The notes: a model not told the origin generated them from the sequence alone. A stretch of DNA of 17,591 nucleotides from Chrysochromulina tobinii (GCA_001275005.1 JWZX01001263.1:1-17591), one strand, 5' to 3'; shown: positions 7,392-16,459, counted from the stretch's first letter. Numbers and translations: made by a program.

Positions 7392-8300
7392 ATGTCAGGC
7401 GAGTCAGAGATCTCGCCCATATCACCCGTGTCTCCCGCGGGCGCGGGCAAATTGCGTGCCTACGTCAAGCAGCATGCCATTGAGCCCCTTCTCGCAGAGG
7501 CGCTCAAGGCGGCGTGTGACACCGGGGCTAGCGATCCGGTGAGCTTCATCGGAAATTTCATGCTGAAGAAGGCAGCTCAAGCGTGCAAGGAGCGCCGTCT
7601 GAGCAAGGAGGCCGTAGCAGAGAGCGAGTACTTGCGCACCACCGCCCTCGGCATTGCAAGCCAACGCACGTGCTGGCTGCTCTTCTTCATGTTCGGGCTG
7701 CTGCTGACTGCAAATGTGCTGCACAAGTTCGAGGCGCTCCTTGAGCGAGAGCTCGAGCTCGCCTTCTTCGTGCCCCTCCTTATCGGCGCGGGCGGCAACT
7801 CGGGCGGCCAGACTGTCTCGACTGTCATTCGTGCCCTCGGCTCAGGCTCAGTCAAGCTGAGCGACGCGCCGCGCATCATCGCCAAGGAGGGGCTCTCCGG
7901 GTTGCTGCAGGCGTTCGTGCTCGTACTGGTGCTCGCGCCCTCGCTGCGCCTGGTCATGGATATCTCCGAGGATGTGACGGTGGTCGTCTGCCTCACTCTC
8001 CTCGGTCTCGGATTCGGCGCCAACAGCCTCGCCTCCGCGCTTACCTTCTTCGTCGCCTGGATGGGTAAGGATCCCGCCGTGATCGTCGGGCCGCTCATGA
8101 CGACCTCAGTCGATAGCATCGGTCTGATGAGCTACCTCGCGATCGCCACGCTCTACATCTCGAGCCCCGGCGGCCCGGATGACGTGAACGCTCTCGGCCC
8201 TGCTTGCAAGCGCAACTGGCACGGCGTCTGCATCCCCGCGAACGAGATGACGCCCTTTTGCAAGGGCAACGTCTTCTCTTCGTGCAAGCCCGTGGTCTGA
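7392..8300 (+). CDS. DPY30-motif / MgtE (SLC41-type) magnesium transporter fusion
   Basis: The 302-residue protein has two recognisable parts. Residues 22–61 (around AYVKQHAIEPLLAEALKAAC through DPVSFIGNFML) match the DPY30/RIIα dimerisation-docking motif, which forms a two-helix dimer that binds amphipathic anchor helices, often in axonemes or chromatin complexes. Residues about 90–255 are a single MgtE membrane domain: a first TM at about 93–112, the GAGGNSGGQ signature (GNSGGQ at 135–140), further hydrophobic helices, and the pore motif DPA (227) followed by TTSVDSIG (D at 241). It should carry divalent cations, principally Mg2+, across a membrane. The bacterial cytosolic N and CBS domains are absent, as in eukaryotic SLC41, which usually has two MgtE domains; here there is one, so a dimer is expected. 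A 45-residue tail carries four Cys. The frame is open back to 6984, but that part overlaps the divergent LRR gene antisense, so I chose ATG 7392. Confidence 0.9.
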   Translation: MSGESEISPISPVSPAGAGKLRAYVKQHAIEPLLAEALKAACDTGASDPVSFIGNFMLKKAAQACKERRLSKEAVAESEYLRTTALGIASQRTCWLLFFMFGLLLTANVLHKFEALLERELELAFFVPLLIGAGGNSGGQTVSTVIRALGSGSVKLSDAPRIIAKEGLSGLLQAFVLVLVLAPSLRLVMDISEDVTVVVCLTLLGLGFGANSLASALTFFVAWMGKDPAVIVGPLMTTSVDSIGLMSYLAIATLYISSPGGPDDVNALGPACKRNWHGVCIPANEMTPFCKGNVFSSCKPVV

Positions 8301-8500
8301 CTCAGAGTCTACCAGCTCCCGTAAAAAGTCTCTAGTCTGTTGGGAAACACAAATCGAATCGAATATTATGAGTTTAATCTCCGCGTTCCGTTCACACTTT
8401 CGACGGGGATCCACCACGCATCTCTCAATCCTCCGCAACCAGGCACTCGCGCCGACGCCGCCGCACTACCTCTCATCCTCCGCACCACCAGCCCCTTTCG
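8301..8500 (+). promoter_or_regulatory. Spacer between MgtE and helicase genes
   Basis: This 200-bp spacer contains the MgtE 3' end and the helicase promoter and leader. It has a short AT-rich part with AATCGAATCGAAT near 8351–8363, followed by a pyrimidine-rich leader up to the ATG at 8501. No TATA box is clear. Confidence 0.4.
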
Positions 8501-11500
8501 ATGACCAAGAAGAAGCACGCGAAGGCGCCAAGCGTTCAAGAAAACTACTACGTATGCGCGCCATGCGGCAAGGAGTGCAGCGGCGAGACGAGCCTGCTGC
8601 AGCATTGCATGGGCCTGGAGCACTTTCGGCGCGTGGGCCACCGCGGATTTGCGGGTTGCATCCCGAACAAGCTCGGGCAGATTCCACCGCTATCCGACGA
8701 ATTCTTCGTGCGCATCGCTCAGGGACCGGCCGGCCTCGAGCAGGTGCCCCCTGAAGGACCCATGAGCGAGTACGACCCACTGACGCAGCAGCCGGCAGGT
8801 GGATTGGGCGGCGGCGGCGGCAGCAGCGGCTTCGACGGCGCCGCGCCAACCACCGCCGCCTCCGCGGCGCAGACTGACAAGTTTTTCCAGACCTTGTACC
8901 GTTGCGCCGCTTGCGGCACGACCGTCTCGGGACACATCTCTTTCGTGGAGCATTGCCGCGGCAAGGCGCACATCAAGAAGGCGGGCTTTTCGGGCTTCGC
9001 CGGGCTGCTGCCGAATGACGCGGGCATCATCCCGCCCGTTCCCCCGCAGCTCCTCACCTCCATGCCCGCCGCGCAGCCGGCCATGCCCGACTTTGCCGTG
9101 GCAGCGGCGGCGGCGGCAGCCGCGCTCGTGGCGGCAGGCGATTCCGGCGCGCCCGGCGCTGCGTCTGGCACTGCCCCCGCCGTGGCCGCTGCCCCCGCTG
9201 TGCCCCCGCCGGTCAAAGAAAAGAAGGCGGTCTCGGTACGAATGAACCAAGCCTCGCTAGCGGCGCTCTCGCGGGCCGCGAGCAACCACGACCGGGAGAA
9301 GATTACCGGTAAGGGACCATCGGCCGGGGAGCGCGCAGCGGAGAAGGCAGCCAAGGCGGCAGCACGTGCCCTCGAGCGCAACAAGCACGGTGGCAACCGC
9401 GCGGGCCCCGTGCCGCAGCTCGAGGTCCCCTTCGGCCCCTTTGCTGCCGACCGCGCCAAACTGCCCATCGCCAACTTTCGCGAGACCGTGCTTCAGACGA
9501 TGCGGGCCAACCAGGTAACGGTACTGCAGGGCGACACAGGCTGCGGCAAGACGACTCAGGTACCCCAATTCATCCTCGAGGAGGCCGCGGCTACGGGCAC
9601 GCACATCTCGATAGTGTGTACCCAGCCGCGCCGCATCTCCGCGATGGGCGTGGCAGAGCGCGTCGCTCAGGAGCGAGGCGAGGCGGTGAGCTGCCCAGCC
9701 CATGGGCCGAACCCTACTCCGCCCCTTGCTTGCCCCTGCTCGCCTGCCCTCTCGCACAAGTGCCATGCTGCCCACGGCCTCATGCTGCCCACGGCCTCCT
9801 CTTGTCCGTCGGCCGTTTCTCACATGCTGCTCTCCCTTTCCGCCCCCTCAACCCGCCCTCGTGCGCGCAGCTCGGCCGGACGGTGGGCTATGCCATCCGC
9901 CTCGAGAACAAGTCATCCTCGGCGACGCGTCTGCTCTTTTGTACGACAGGGATCCTGCTGCGCCGTCTCGAGGAGGACCCCACACTGCAGGGCACCACCC
10001 ACGTCGTCGTGGACGAAGTTCACGAGCGGTCCGTCGAGTCTGACTTTCTGCTCATGGTACTGCGCGACACGCTGCGCGACCAGCGCCCCGACTTGCGCGT
10101 CATTCTCATGTCAGCCACGCTCGACGAGGACCTCTTCTCGTCCTATTTTGCCACAGCGCCCGGCACACCGCCGCCGCCGCCCCTGCTGCCGCCGCCGCCG
10201 CCTCTGCTGCCCATGCCGCCGACGAACAGTGTCGTTTCACTCGACGGCCTCGCCCCTAATAGCTCGACAGCTTCGCTCGACCAGCTCGTGACGAATCTCT
10301 CGGCCACTTCCCTCGAGGGGCTCGATGCCACTGCCCTCGGACCACCAGGCTCCGACCAGGGACCGCCGCCGGCGGCACCCACGCCGCCGCCCGAGGCGGT
10401 GCCACCGCGCGGGCTCAAAATGATCAACTACCAGACCCTGAATCGCGACAATTGGATTCCTGCGCCGTGCATCCGCGTGCCGGGGCGCACGTACCCCGTC
10501 ACCGTGTACCATCTCGAGGAGGTGCTTCAGATCACGCGCCACCACGTGCGCCCGAATGCCGAATGGGCGCGCAAGCTCAAGCCCGGCGAGCGGCCCGCGT
10601 ACATGCAAGACGAGGGCGGCTACGGCAAGGGCGGCGGCTATGGCGGCGGCTTCGGTGGAGGCTACGACGGCGGCTTCGGCGGTGGCAAGGGCTTCGGCGG
10701 CGGCAAAGGCTTCGGAGGACGCGGCTACTACCGGCGCGACCGCAAGAATGCGACGGCCGTGGCGAACGAGCAGTCGGAGGAAACGAAGAGCGAAATGCCT
10801 AAGGAGCCAACCGACGGCGAGCTCGACTACGACGAGATCCGCAAGCGATATGGTCATTATGGCGAATGGGTGCCGCGCGCGCTCGCGGCCCTTGATCACG
10901 CCGCCGTCAACGTTGATTTGATTGTACAGCTCATTGGGTGGCTGGCACACGTCAACGGCCCCGACGACGCGGCGCAGCGGATCAACGCGGAGCTGCCGCC
11001 GTCACCAGGCTCAGGACGGCGCGGCGGCCCACACCCCAACGGCAAGGGCGCGATGGCCGTCGTCGCGGCCCCGCCGCCGCCGCCGCCACCTCCGCCGCCT
11101 CCGCCTGGAGCTGACGGCGCGCCGCCGCTGCCCTTGGGCCCGCCACCGCCGCACGCATACCTGGTGGGGCAGCTGCCGCCCGCGGGCCAGGGTGACCCGG
11201 AGTCCAGCTACGGGGAGGCGCAGGCAGTGCTCGTCTTCTTGCAGGGCATTAAGGAGATTGTCGCCGTGCAGGATGCGCTGCTCTGCACGCGCGAGTACTC
11301 GCAGGAGCCAGCGCGCTCGTGGGTGCTCGCGGTGCACTCGTCGGTGCCTCCCGAGGAGCAGCGGATGGCCTTCAAGCGCCCGCCGCCCGGTGTGCGCAAG
11401 GTGGTGCTCGCGACGAACATCGCCGAGACCGCGATCACGATCGATGATGTCTCATTTGTCATCGACTGCTGCCGCATGAAGGAAAACCGTTACGACCCGG

Positions 11501-12430
11501 CCACGCGCATGGAGTCGCTTGATGACGTGCCCATCTCGCAAGCGAACGCCAAGCAGAGGCGCGGGCGCGCAGGCCGCTGCCGGCCGGGCGTCGCCTTCCA
11601 CCTCGTCACTAAGCGCACGCTCGACGCGGCGCCCACGCACCAGGCGCCCGAGGTGCAGCGCATGCCTCTCGACCGGCTCATCCTCGCAATTAAGGCGCTC
11701 AACTACGATCGCTCCGCCGCGAACGTGTGCGCGGCCCTCATCGAGCCGCCCTCGCCCGCAGCTGTGCAGCGCTCGATCGCCGAACCTGTGCGACCTCGAG
11801 GCTCTCTCCCGCACGACAGTCAAGGTGAAGCCAGCTGTCGAGGCGGAGGACGGCAAGGAGGCGCAGGAGGCGGAGTTTGAGATCGGAGAGGAGCTCACGT
11901 CCCTGGGCCTGCACCTGTCGCGCCTGCCTGTGGACGTGCACATTGGCAAGCTCATCTTGCTCGGTGCGATCTTCAACAGGACAAACGACGTGTTGACGAT
12001 CGCCGCGACCCTCTCGACACGCACGCCATTCCTCTCGCCGGTGCAGCGACGCGAGGAGGCCGATCAAGCCAAGCGGCGATTCGCCTTCAACCAGAGCGAC
12101 CACTTGACCATGCTCCGGGCTTACAATGAGTGGGACGCGCTCAGCGGCAATGCCAAGTTCGACTTTTGCCGCGAGAACTTTCTGGGTGTGCGCACTCTCC
12201 AGTCGATCTCAGGCCTCAAGCGGCAGCTGCTTGAGCTGCTCTGTGATGCGGGTTTCGTCAAGTCGTCGACGCCGTTGCGCGTGCGGGCTGTCGAAGCGCT
12301 TGGCCGGCGCGAAGATGGCTCGGACGGGGTCAAGCTCGCGCTCGTGGGCTTCCTTAGCGGCGAGGGCGTCTGCCCGCACTGCAGCAAGGTAGGGCACACG
12401 CCCTCCACGTGCCCCGTCAGGCTCTACGCT

Positions 12431-12473
<43 letters not shown>

Positions 12474-12892
12474 GCCGCCCCGAGGGGTACGGCGAGTGCA
12501 TGGCGTGCCACCAGTGCGCTGCGGGCGAGTTTGACGAGGACAGCTGTCTGTACTGCATGGATTGCTGGGCCTTGTGGCGGCAGGAGGCCGGCGCGCAGGA
12601 CATGGGCGGCGGCATGGGCGGCGGCATGGGCGGCATGCATGGCCAAATGAGCGCCCAGATGGGCGGCCAGATGGGCAGCGGCATGATGCAGTCGCCCCCG
12701 CCTCCCAGCATGCCTGGTATGGACGAGCACATGCTGCGGCAGATGGGCGGGATGCACCCGCAGATGCAGATGCAGATGCAGATGCAGCAACAGCAGCAGG
12801 TGCAGCAGCAGCAACAATTCCAGCAGCAGCAGCAACAGCAACAGCAGTTTCAGCAGCAGCAGCAATTTCAGCAGCAGCAGCAACAGCAATTT

Positions 12893-12936
<44 letters not shown>

Positions 12937-12978
12937 CCAATTTCAGCAGCAGCAGCAGCAGCAGATGCAGCAGCAGAT

Positions 12979-13028
<50 letters not shown>

Positions 13029-14198
13029 TGGGCCTGGGCATGGGCGGCGCCGCCGGCGGCCCCCATGTTGGCCGGTCTCGTCAACGGCCTACCGCCTCCT
13101 GTACGGGTGGGCATGGTCAACGGCGTGATGCCGTCCAATGGTGGTGCCATGGGCGGCCTGCCGGGCATGGGCGGTGGCATGGGTGGCGCGATGGGCGCCG
13201 CGATGGGTCAATTGCAGATGGGTGGCCAAATGGGAGCCCTCGGTATTGGGGCGTGTGGGCTGATGGGTGGGCCGTTGGGCGGTCAGGGTGCCATGCCGCC
13301 ACCGCCGCCGGGGGGCGTGATGGCACCCCAGCCGCCGGGTGGACCGATGGGCGGCGGCATGTTTGGAGGCATGGGTGGCATGGGTGGCATGGGCGGCATG
13401 GGCGGCATGGGTGGCGGCGTGGGCGGTGGCATGGGTGGCGGCATGGGGGGCGGTATGGGTGGCCAGATGGGTGGCCCGATGGGTGGCCCGATGGGTACCC
13501 CCCTGATGAGCAGCTCCGCTAGCTTTGAGTCGGGGCTGAGCAGCTTCGGTGCTGCAGAGGCGGAGCGGCTAAGGCTCAACGAGGCGGCGGCGGCGCAGAT
13601 GGACGCAGACGGCAAGCTGCTCGTGGGCCTCCTGTGCGCGGCACTCTATCCGCAGGTGATCGCCCTTGAGCGCGAGGAGACGAAGAAGAAAAAGGGCATG
13701 AACGCGCCCGTCAAGCTGCGCATCCGCGACCGCAACGAGGACGGCACCGGCGCGTCGGACCCTGTCGAGGTGGCCCTGCACCCGTCCTCGGTCAACGCGT
13801 CGCACGAAAAGGCGATCGCCTCATCATACCTGATCTACCACGAGAAGGTGCGCACGACGCGCGTATATGTGCGCGACTGCTCGCCCGTCTCCGCGTACGC
13901 GCTCATCCTCTTCGGCGGAGTTCTTTCTTCCCAGCCGGGTGTGCCGCCGCCGCCGCCGCCGGTGACCAAAAAGAATCGGCACCGGCCGCCACCGCCCCAA
14001 GTGGCCAAAGACGGCATCCTGGTCATCGACGGCTGGATTATGTTCTCAGTCTCCGTGCAAGAGCAGCGGCTGCTGCTCGGCGTGCGACAGAAGCTCGACG
14101 AGCTGCTCGCCTCCAAAATTGATTCTCCCGAGCTCGAGGTGGCCGAGGCGGGCAAGGAACTGCTCAGCGCGGTCTCGCAGGTGCTCGCCTCCAATTAA
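8501..14198 (+). CDS. DHX57: DHX57-like DExH-box ATP-dependent RNA helicase, intron-containing, two frame breaks
   Basis: Exon 1 (8501–9685) encodes two U1/matrin-type zinc fingers (C-x2-C-x12-H-x5-H) each followed by GFAG-x2-PN-x3-IPP, then motif [11 protein letters not shown] (9530–9559). After an intron (9686–9870) come DEVH (10012–10023), SAT (10111–10119), the IPGRT-like VPGRTYPV, motif [13 protein letters not shown] (11407 on) and motif [10 protein letters not shown] (11554–11577). The winged-helix/ratchet part and a C-terminal OB-fold follow, with HPSSVN and [19 protein letters not shown], which resemble DHX57 more than DHX36 or DHX9. It should unwind or remodel RNA using ATP. Conserved sequence passes from one frame to another at about 11782 (one extra base after ATCGCC) and in the C5 run 13060–13064. 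Low-complexity insertions lie between the RecA domains and within the OB-fold region. The CCCH, UBA and RWD parts of animal DHX57 are not seen. Confidence 0.9.
9686..9870 (+). other. Intron of the helicase gene (185 nt)
   Basis: The donor GTGAGC follows a complete GCG codon. The acceptor GCGCGCAG precedes CTCGGCCGG, and CTCAAC about 20 nt before the AG is a good branch-point candidate. Removal joins RGEA to [12 protein letters not shown], restoring the standard helicase stretch after motif Ia. The intron contains a 17-bp tandem duplication (CATGCTGCCCACGGCCT at 9764–9780 and 9781–9797). Confidence 0.92.
11782..11782 (+). other. Frame break 1 in helicase (one extra base)
   Basis: Upstream, the frame reads [14 protein letters not shown]. 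Conserved family sequence resumes one base later as [12 protein letters not shown], then [15 protein letters not shown]. Dropping one base around 11782 aligns both sides to the family pattern (IEPP…L-x-x-LxAL…LT-x-LG). A GT…AG parse of 37 nt would also restore the frame but would delete conserved residues. A sequencing indel or a real lesion is most likely. Confidence 0.75.
12371..12476 (+). other. CCHC zinc knuckle and poly-Pro tract in the helicase insertion
   Basis: [14 protein letters not shown] (12371–12412) fits the C-x2-C-x4-H-x4-C zinc-knuckle pattern used for single-stranded nucleic-acid binding. It is followed directly by a run of CCG codons encoding 14 Pro, then by a second Cys cluster (CMACHQC … CLYCMDC, about 12500–12566) that could bind zinc. 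These lie inside the region that is only a short linker in animal DHX57/DHX36. Confidence 0.75.
12601..13510 (+). repeat. Gly-Met and poly-Gln low-complexity tracts in the helicase
   Basis: GGC/ATG-rich DNA encodes MGG-type repeats at 12601–12680 and 13140–13510. Between them, 12764–13027 is dominated by CAG/CAA codons encoding some 80 residues, mostly Gln, broken by Met, Phe, Val and His. Mixed CAG and CAA use, and Phe spacers in a repeating Q-run/F pattern, argue for coding selection and against simple slippage. The composition is that of prion-like, phase-separating regions. Confidence 0.85.
13060..13064 (+). other. Frame break 2 in helicase (C5 homopolymer)
   Basis: The poly-Gln frame reads [11 protein letters not shown] and then would leave the Gly-Met pattern. 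The next frame continues it as [13 protein letters not shown] and runs through the OB-fold to the stop at 14198. One C fewer in the run at 13060–13064 joins them. A homopolymer indel is the simplest explanation. Confidence 0.75.
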
Positions 14199-14657
14199 GC
14201 TAGGTCTCGCGTCCAAACAAGGCAGGCACTCGCAGCCTATATGCAGCGAGATGCACGCGATGAAGGTGAGAGCGCACGGGATGGACAGGGCCACGGGCCG
14301 GTGGACGGGCCGCGGAGCCGATCGAGGAGCGAGAAGCGAGAAGCTGCCGTTGCGCGCATGCGCACAGCAGGATGGCGGGCTGAGGGAACAAGCCTTTATG
14401 TACAACAAAGGCGGCGGGATCGCGTAGGTGCGCGGCGTGAGAAGCAGAACAGGGCCGGATGGGGTTTTGTTTCGTTATTTGTGTGTCGGAGCTTATTTGT
14501 AGTGTCGGAGGAGGGTCGAAACACTGCCACTGGGGCGTGTGGCGTGGCGACTGTGCAAGTTTTCACGATGCATCGTGGAAACGTAGTCCGCCCCCTGCTC
14601 GGTGAAACTCATCGTAGCGTCCTCGCCCTCGAAGCCTCCTCGTCATCCTTCTTCGCC
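14199..14657. other. Convergent spacer between helicase and ankyrin genes
   Basis: This region should hold the two 3' UTRs. It contains a perfect 14-bp palindrome, CACGATGCATCGTG (14564–14577), flanked by TTT and GAAA, which extends the pairing as an RNA hairpin; it lies about 90 bp past the ankyrin stop. It could take part in 3'-end formation, but that is a guess. No gene is seen. Confidence 0.45.
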
Positions 14658-16172
14658 TTACTGCTCCTCATCCGCGCCTTCCTCCTCGTCCTCGTCCTCG
14701 TCCTCCTCCTCGACGTCCTCCTCCTCGTCCTCCTCCTCCTCGTCCTCCTCCTCCTCGTCCTCCTCGTCCTCCTCGTCCTCGCCTTCCTCCTCATCGCTCT
14801 CGACACTCTCTCCTCCTCCTCCTCCTCCTCCTTGGACTGCTGCTCTCTTCGCAAGCTCCTGATCCAACCATTCCGCTGCCAACCTCGCTACTGGCGGCTC
14901 AACCGTTCGAGATGAAGTGTCCGAAACAGTCAAGGCGACGGCCACTGCCGCGCCCTTGAGCGTTCGCTCAAAAGCGGTGCGATCGAGCCCATACGCAAGC
15001 ACTCTGGAGACCAATGCATCCTTCAGACCCGCCGCTTCGTTGCCATACTTCAACTCACCCTGCGTGTTGCGACGGTATGCCAATTGATAGCATGCGGCAA
15101 GGAGTTCCCATGCGCGCGCCCTGCAGCTTGCTGGCCAGAGTGAATGAGACGCCGCATGCCACGGCATGCAAGCGGCAGCTACCAACTGAGCGGCCTCGTA
15201 CCCGGCCGTCCCCGATCCACGCTGCAAACTGCAAAAGGCACGCGATTGAAGGAATGCGTCCTGCTCTCGGCCACCCACGCGAAGCAGGGCCTTGCATTGC
15301 GAGGCAGAAAGGAGCTCGAGATAGTGCAACGGCGACGTATGGTTGCGTGTGCGGCGAAGCCAACGGCAGACAGTAGGGTAGCCAGCCGACTCTTGAATGG
15401 CTGTCGGAGCACCGGCCAGCTCTCGATTGGCACCATGCAAACACAGCTCCTGCACGTTGCGCAGATGGCCTTGACGTGCCGCTAAGAGAAGCGGCGTATT
15501 TCCGAAGCCATCTGTTTGGTCGATGTCGGCGCCCGCTTGCAGAAGGAACCGCATGCAGCGGACATAGTTGCGCTCTGAGTCGGCATGATCCGGGGGTTGA
15601 CGAGCAGCGTCATGCAAGGGCGTGCATCCATTTGCAGCCGCCGCCACCAGGCTAGCCCCCGCCCCGAGCTCATGCAGCGAACGCAAGCAGCTCACGTGGC
15701 CTTTCAGAGCAGCAAGATGCGCCGGGGCCCTTTCATCTGCATCCGCCGCCGACAGGCTGGCCGCCGCCCCGAGCTCATGCAGGGCATGCAAGCAGCTCAC
15801 GTGGCCTTTCAGAGCAGCAAGATGCGCGGGCATCCTTCCTTTTGCATCCGTCGCCGACAGGCTAGCCGCCGCCCCGAGCTCATGCAGCGCATGCAAGAAG
15901 CTCACGTGGCCTTCCATGGCAGCGAGATGCGCGGGCGTCTTTCCATCTGCATCCGCTGCCGACAGGCTGGCCGCGGCCCCGAGCTCATGCAGCGCACGCA
16001 AGCAGCTCACGTGCCCTTCCATAGCAGCGAGATGCGCGGGCGTCATTTTATGTGCACCCACCGCCGACAGGCTGGCCGCCGCCCCGAGCTCATGCAGCGC
16101 ACGCAAGCGGTGCACGTGCCCTTCCATAGCAGCGAGATGCGCGGGCGTCCATCCATTTTCATTCGTGGCCAT
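14658..16172 (-). CDS. Ankyrin-repeat protein with acidic C-terminal tail
   Basis: The 504-residue protein starts MATNENGWTPAHLAAMEGH. Five tandem ankyrin units of 35 residues (the family norm is 33) come first, each with TPAHLAA or a variant, GHV and ALHELGAAASL. They are followed by two more divergent units (GCTPLHDAAR…LLQAGADIDQ and GNTPLLLAARQGHLRNVQEL). Residues about 250–440 form a mostly helical Ala/Leu-rich domain I do not recognise. The last 50 or so residues are nearly all Glu/Asp after a Gly run. Ankyrin stacks bind proteins; the acidic tail could bind basic partners such as histones or RNA-binding proteins. No TM or catalytic domain is visible. It converges with the helicase gene and lies in tandem with the SOD-like gene. 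Confidence 0.88.
   Translation of the reverse strand: MATNENGWTPAHLAAMEGHVHRLRALHELGAAASLSAVGAHKMTPAHLAAMEGHVSCLRALHELGAAASLSAADADGKTPAHLAAMEGHVSFLHALHELGAAASLSATDAKGRMPAHLAALKGHVSCLHALHELGAAASLSAADADERAPAHLAALKGHVSCLRSLHELGAGASLVAAAANGCTPLHDAARQPPDHADSERNYVRCMRFLLQAGADIDQTDGFGNTPLLLAARQGHLRNVQELCLHGANRELAGAPTAIQESAGYPTVCRWLRRTRNHTSPLHYLELLSASQCKALLRVGGREQDAFLQSRAFCSLQRGSGTAGYEAAQLVAAACMPWHAASHSLWPASCRARAWELLAACYQLAYRRNTQGELKYGNEAAGLKDALVSRVLAYGLDRTAFERTLKGAAVAVALTVSDTSSRTVEPPVARLAAEWLDQELAKRAAVQGGGGGGGESVESDEEEGEDEEDEEDEEEEDEEEEDEEEDVEEEDEDEDEEEGADEEQ
14660..14826. repeat. CTC/TCC triplet-rich tract encoding the acidic tail
   Basis: On the plus strand this is a near-pure pyrimidine tract of TCC, CTC and TCG triplets, on the minus strand GAG/GAC/GAA codons. 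Long purine–pyrimidine asymmetry of this kind can form triplex (H-) DNA and is prone to length change. Confidence 0.8.
15640..16165 (-). repeat. Five 105-bp tandem repeats encoding ankyrin units
   Basis: The equivalent marker (AGAGCAGCAA or ATAGCAGCGA/ATGGCAGCGA on the plus strand) occurs at 15706, 15811, 15916, 16021 and 16126, exactly 105 bp apart. Two sequence subtypes exist: the two left units encode LKGHV and the three right units encode MEGHV. The high DNA identity, including silent sites, points to recent duplication or gene conversion. Confidence 0.9.
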
Positions 16173-16459
16173 GAGGTTGCCAAGCGCAAGATCGCGAATA
16201 ATTTTGTCGTCTCTCCCTTTGCAGCAGCATTGTGCTCAGAAACCCTTTTCCATAAAAGGTTACTGCTGCTGCTGTGAAACACACACCGCGCGCGCTCTCC
16301 GGACCCCCAAGCACGGGGGCCGCTATCGCAATGGACGGAGGCGGTTACTGTTTTGCCGTGTTGGTTAGAATTCCTTCAGAGTGTTTGGGGCAACTTTTCA
16401 CTAGCCTCTCGTCCCCGGATACGTTCTCACACGGCCTTGCTGGAGGCGAGGCTTTGAGT
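16173..16459 (-). promoter_or_regulatory. Spacer between SOD-like and ankyrin genes
   Basis: These 287 bp contain the ankyrin promoter and the 3' UTR of the SOD-like gene. An imperfect hairpin (AACCCTTTT…AAAAGGTT, around 16239–16261) lies next to a short CTG run. No clear TATA box is found. Confidence 0.4.

Noticed and set aside
8719-9474. 251-codon minus-strand frame
   Set aside because: Antisense shadow of helicase exon 1. The sense strand carries the zinc fingers.
11764-11800. 37-nt GT…AG intron to explain frame break 1
   Set aside because: It restores the frame but removes the conserved helix (AVQRSIANLCDLE) that the family keeps. A one-base change preserves it.
12209-13180. 323-codon minus-strand Leu-rich frame
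   Set aside because: It is the antisense reading of the poly-Gln and poly-Pro tracts of the helicase.
15640-16165. CRISPR-like periodic repeats
   Set aside because: The 105-bp period is uniform, in frame and encodes ankyrin units. There are no unique spacers, and the DNA is eukaryotic.
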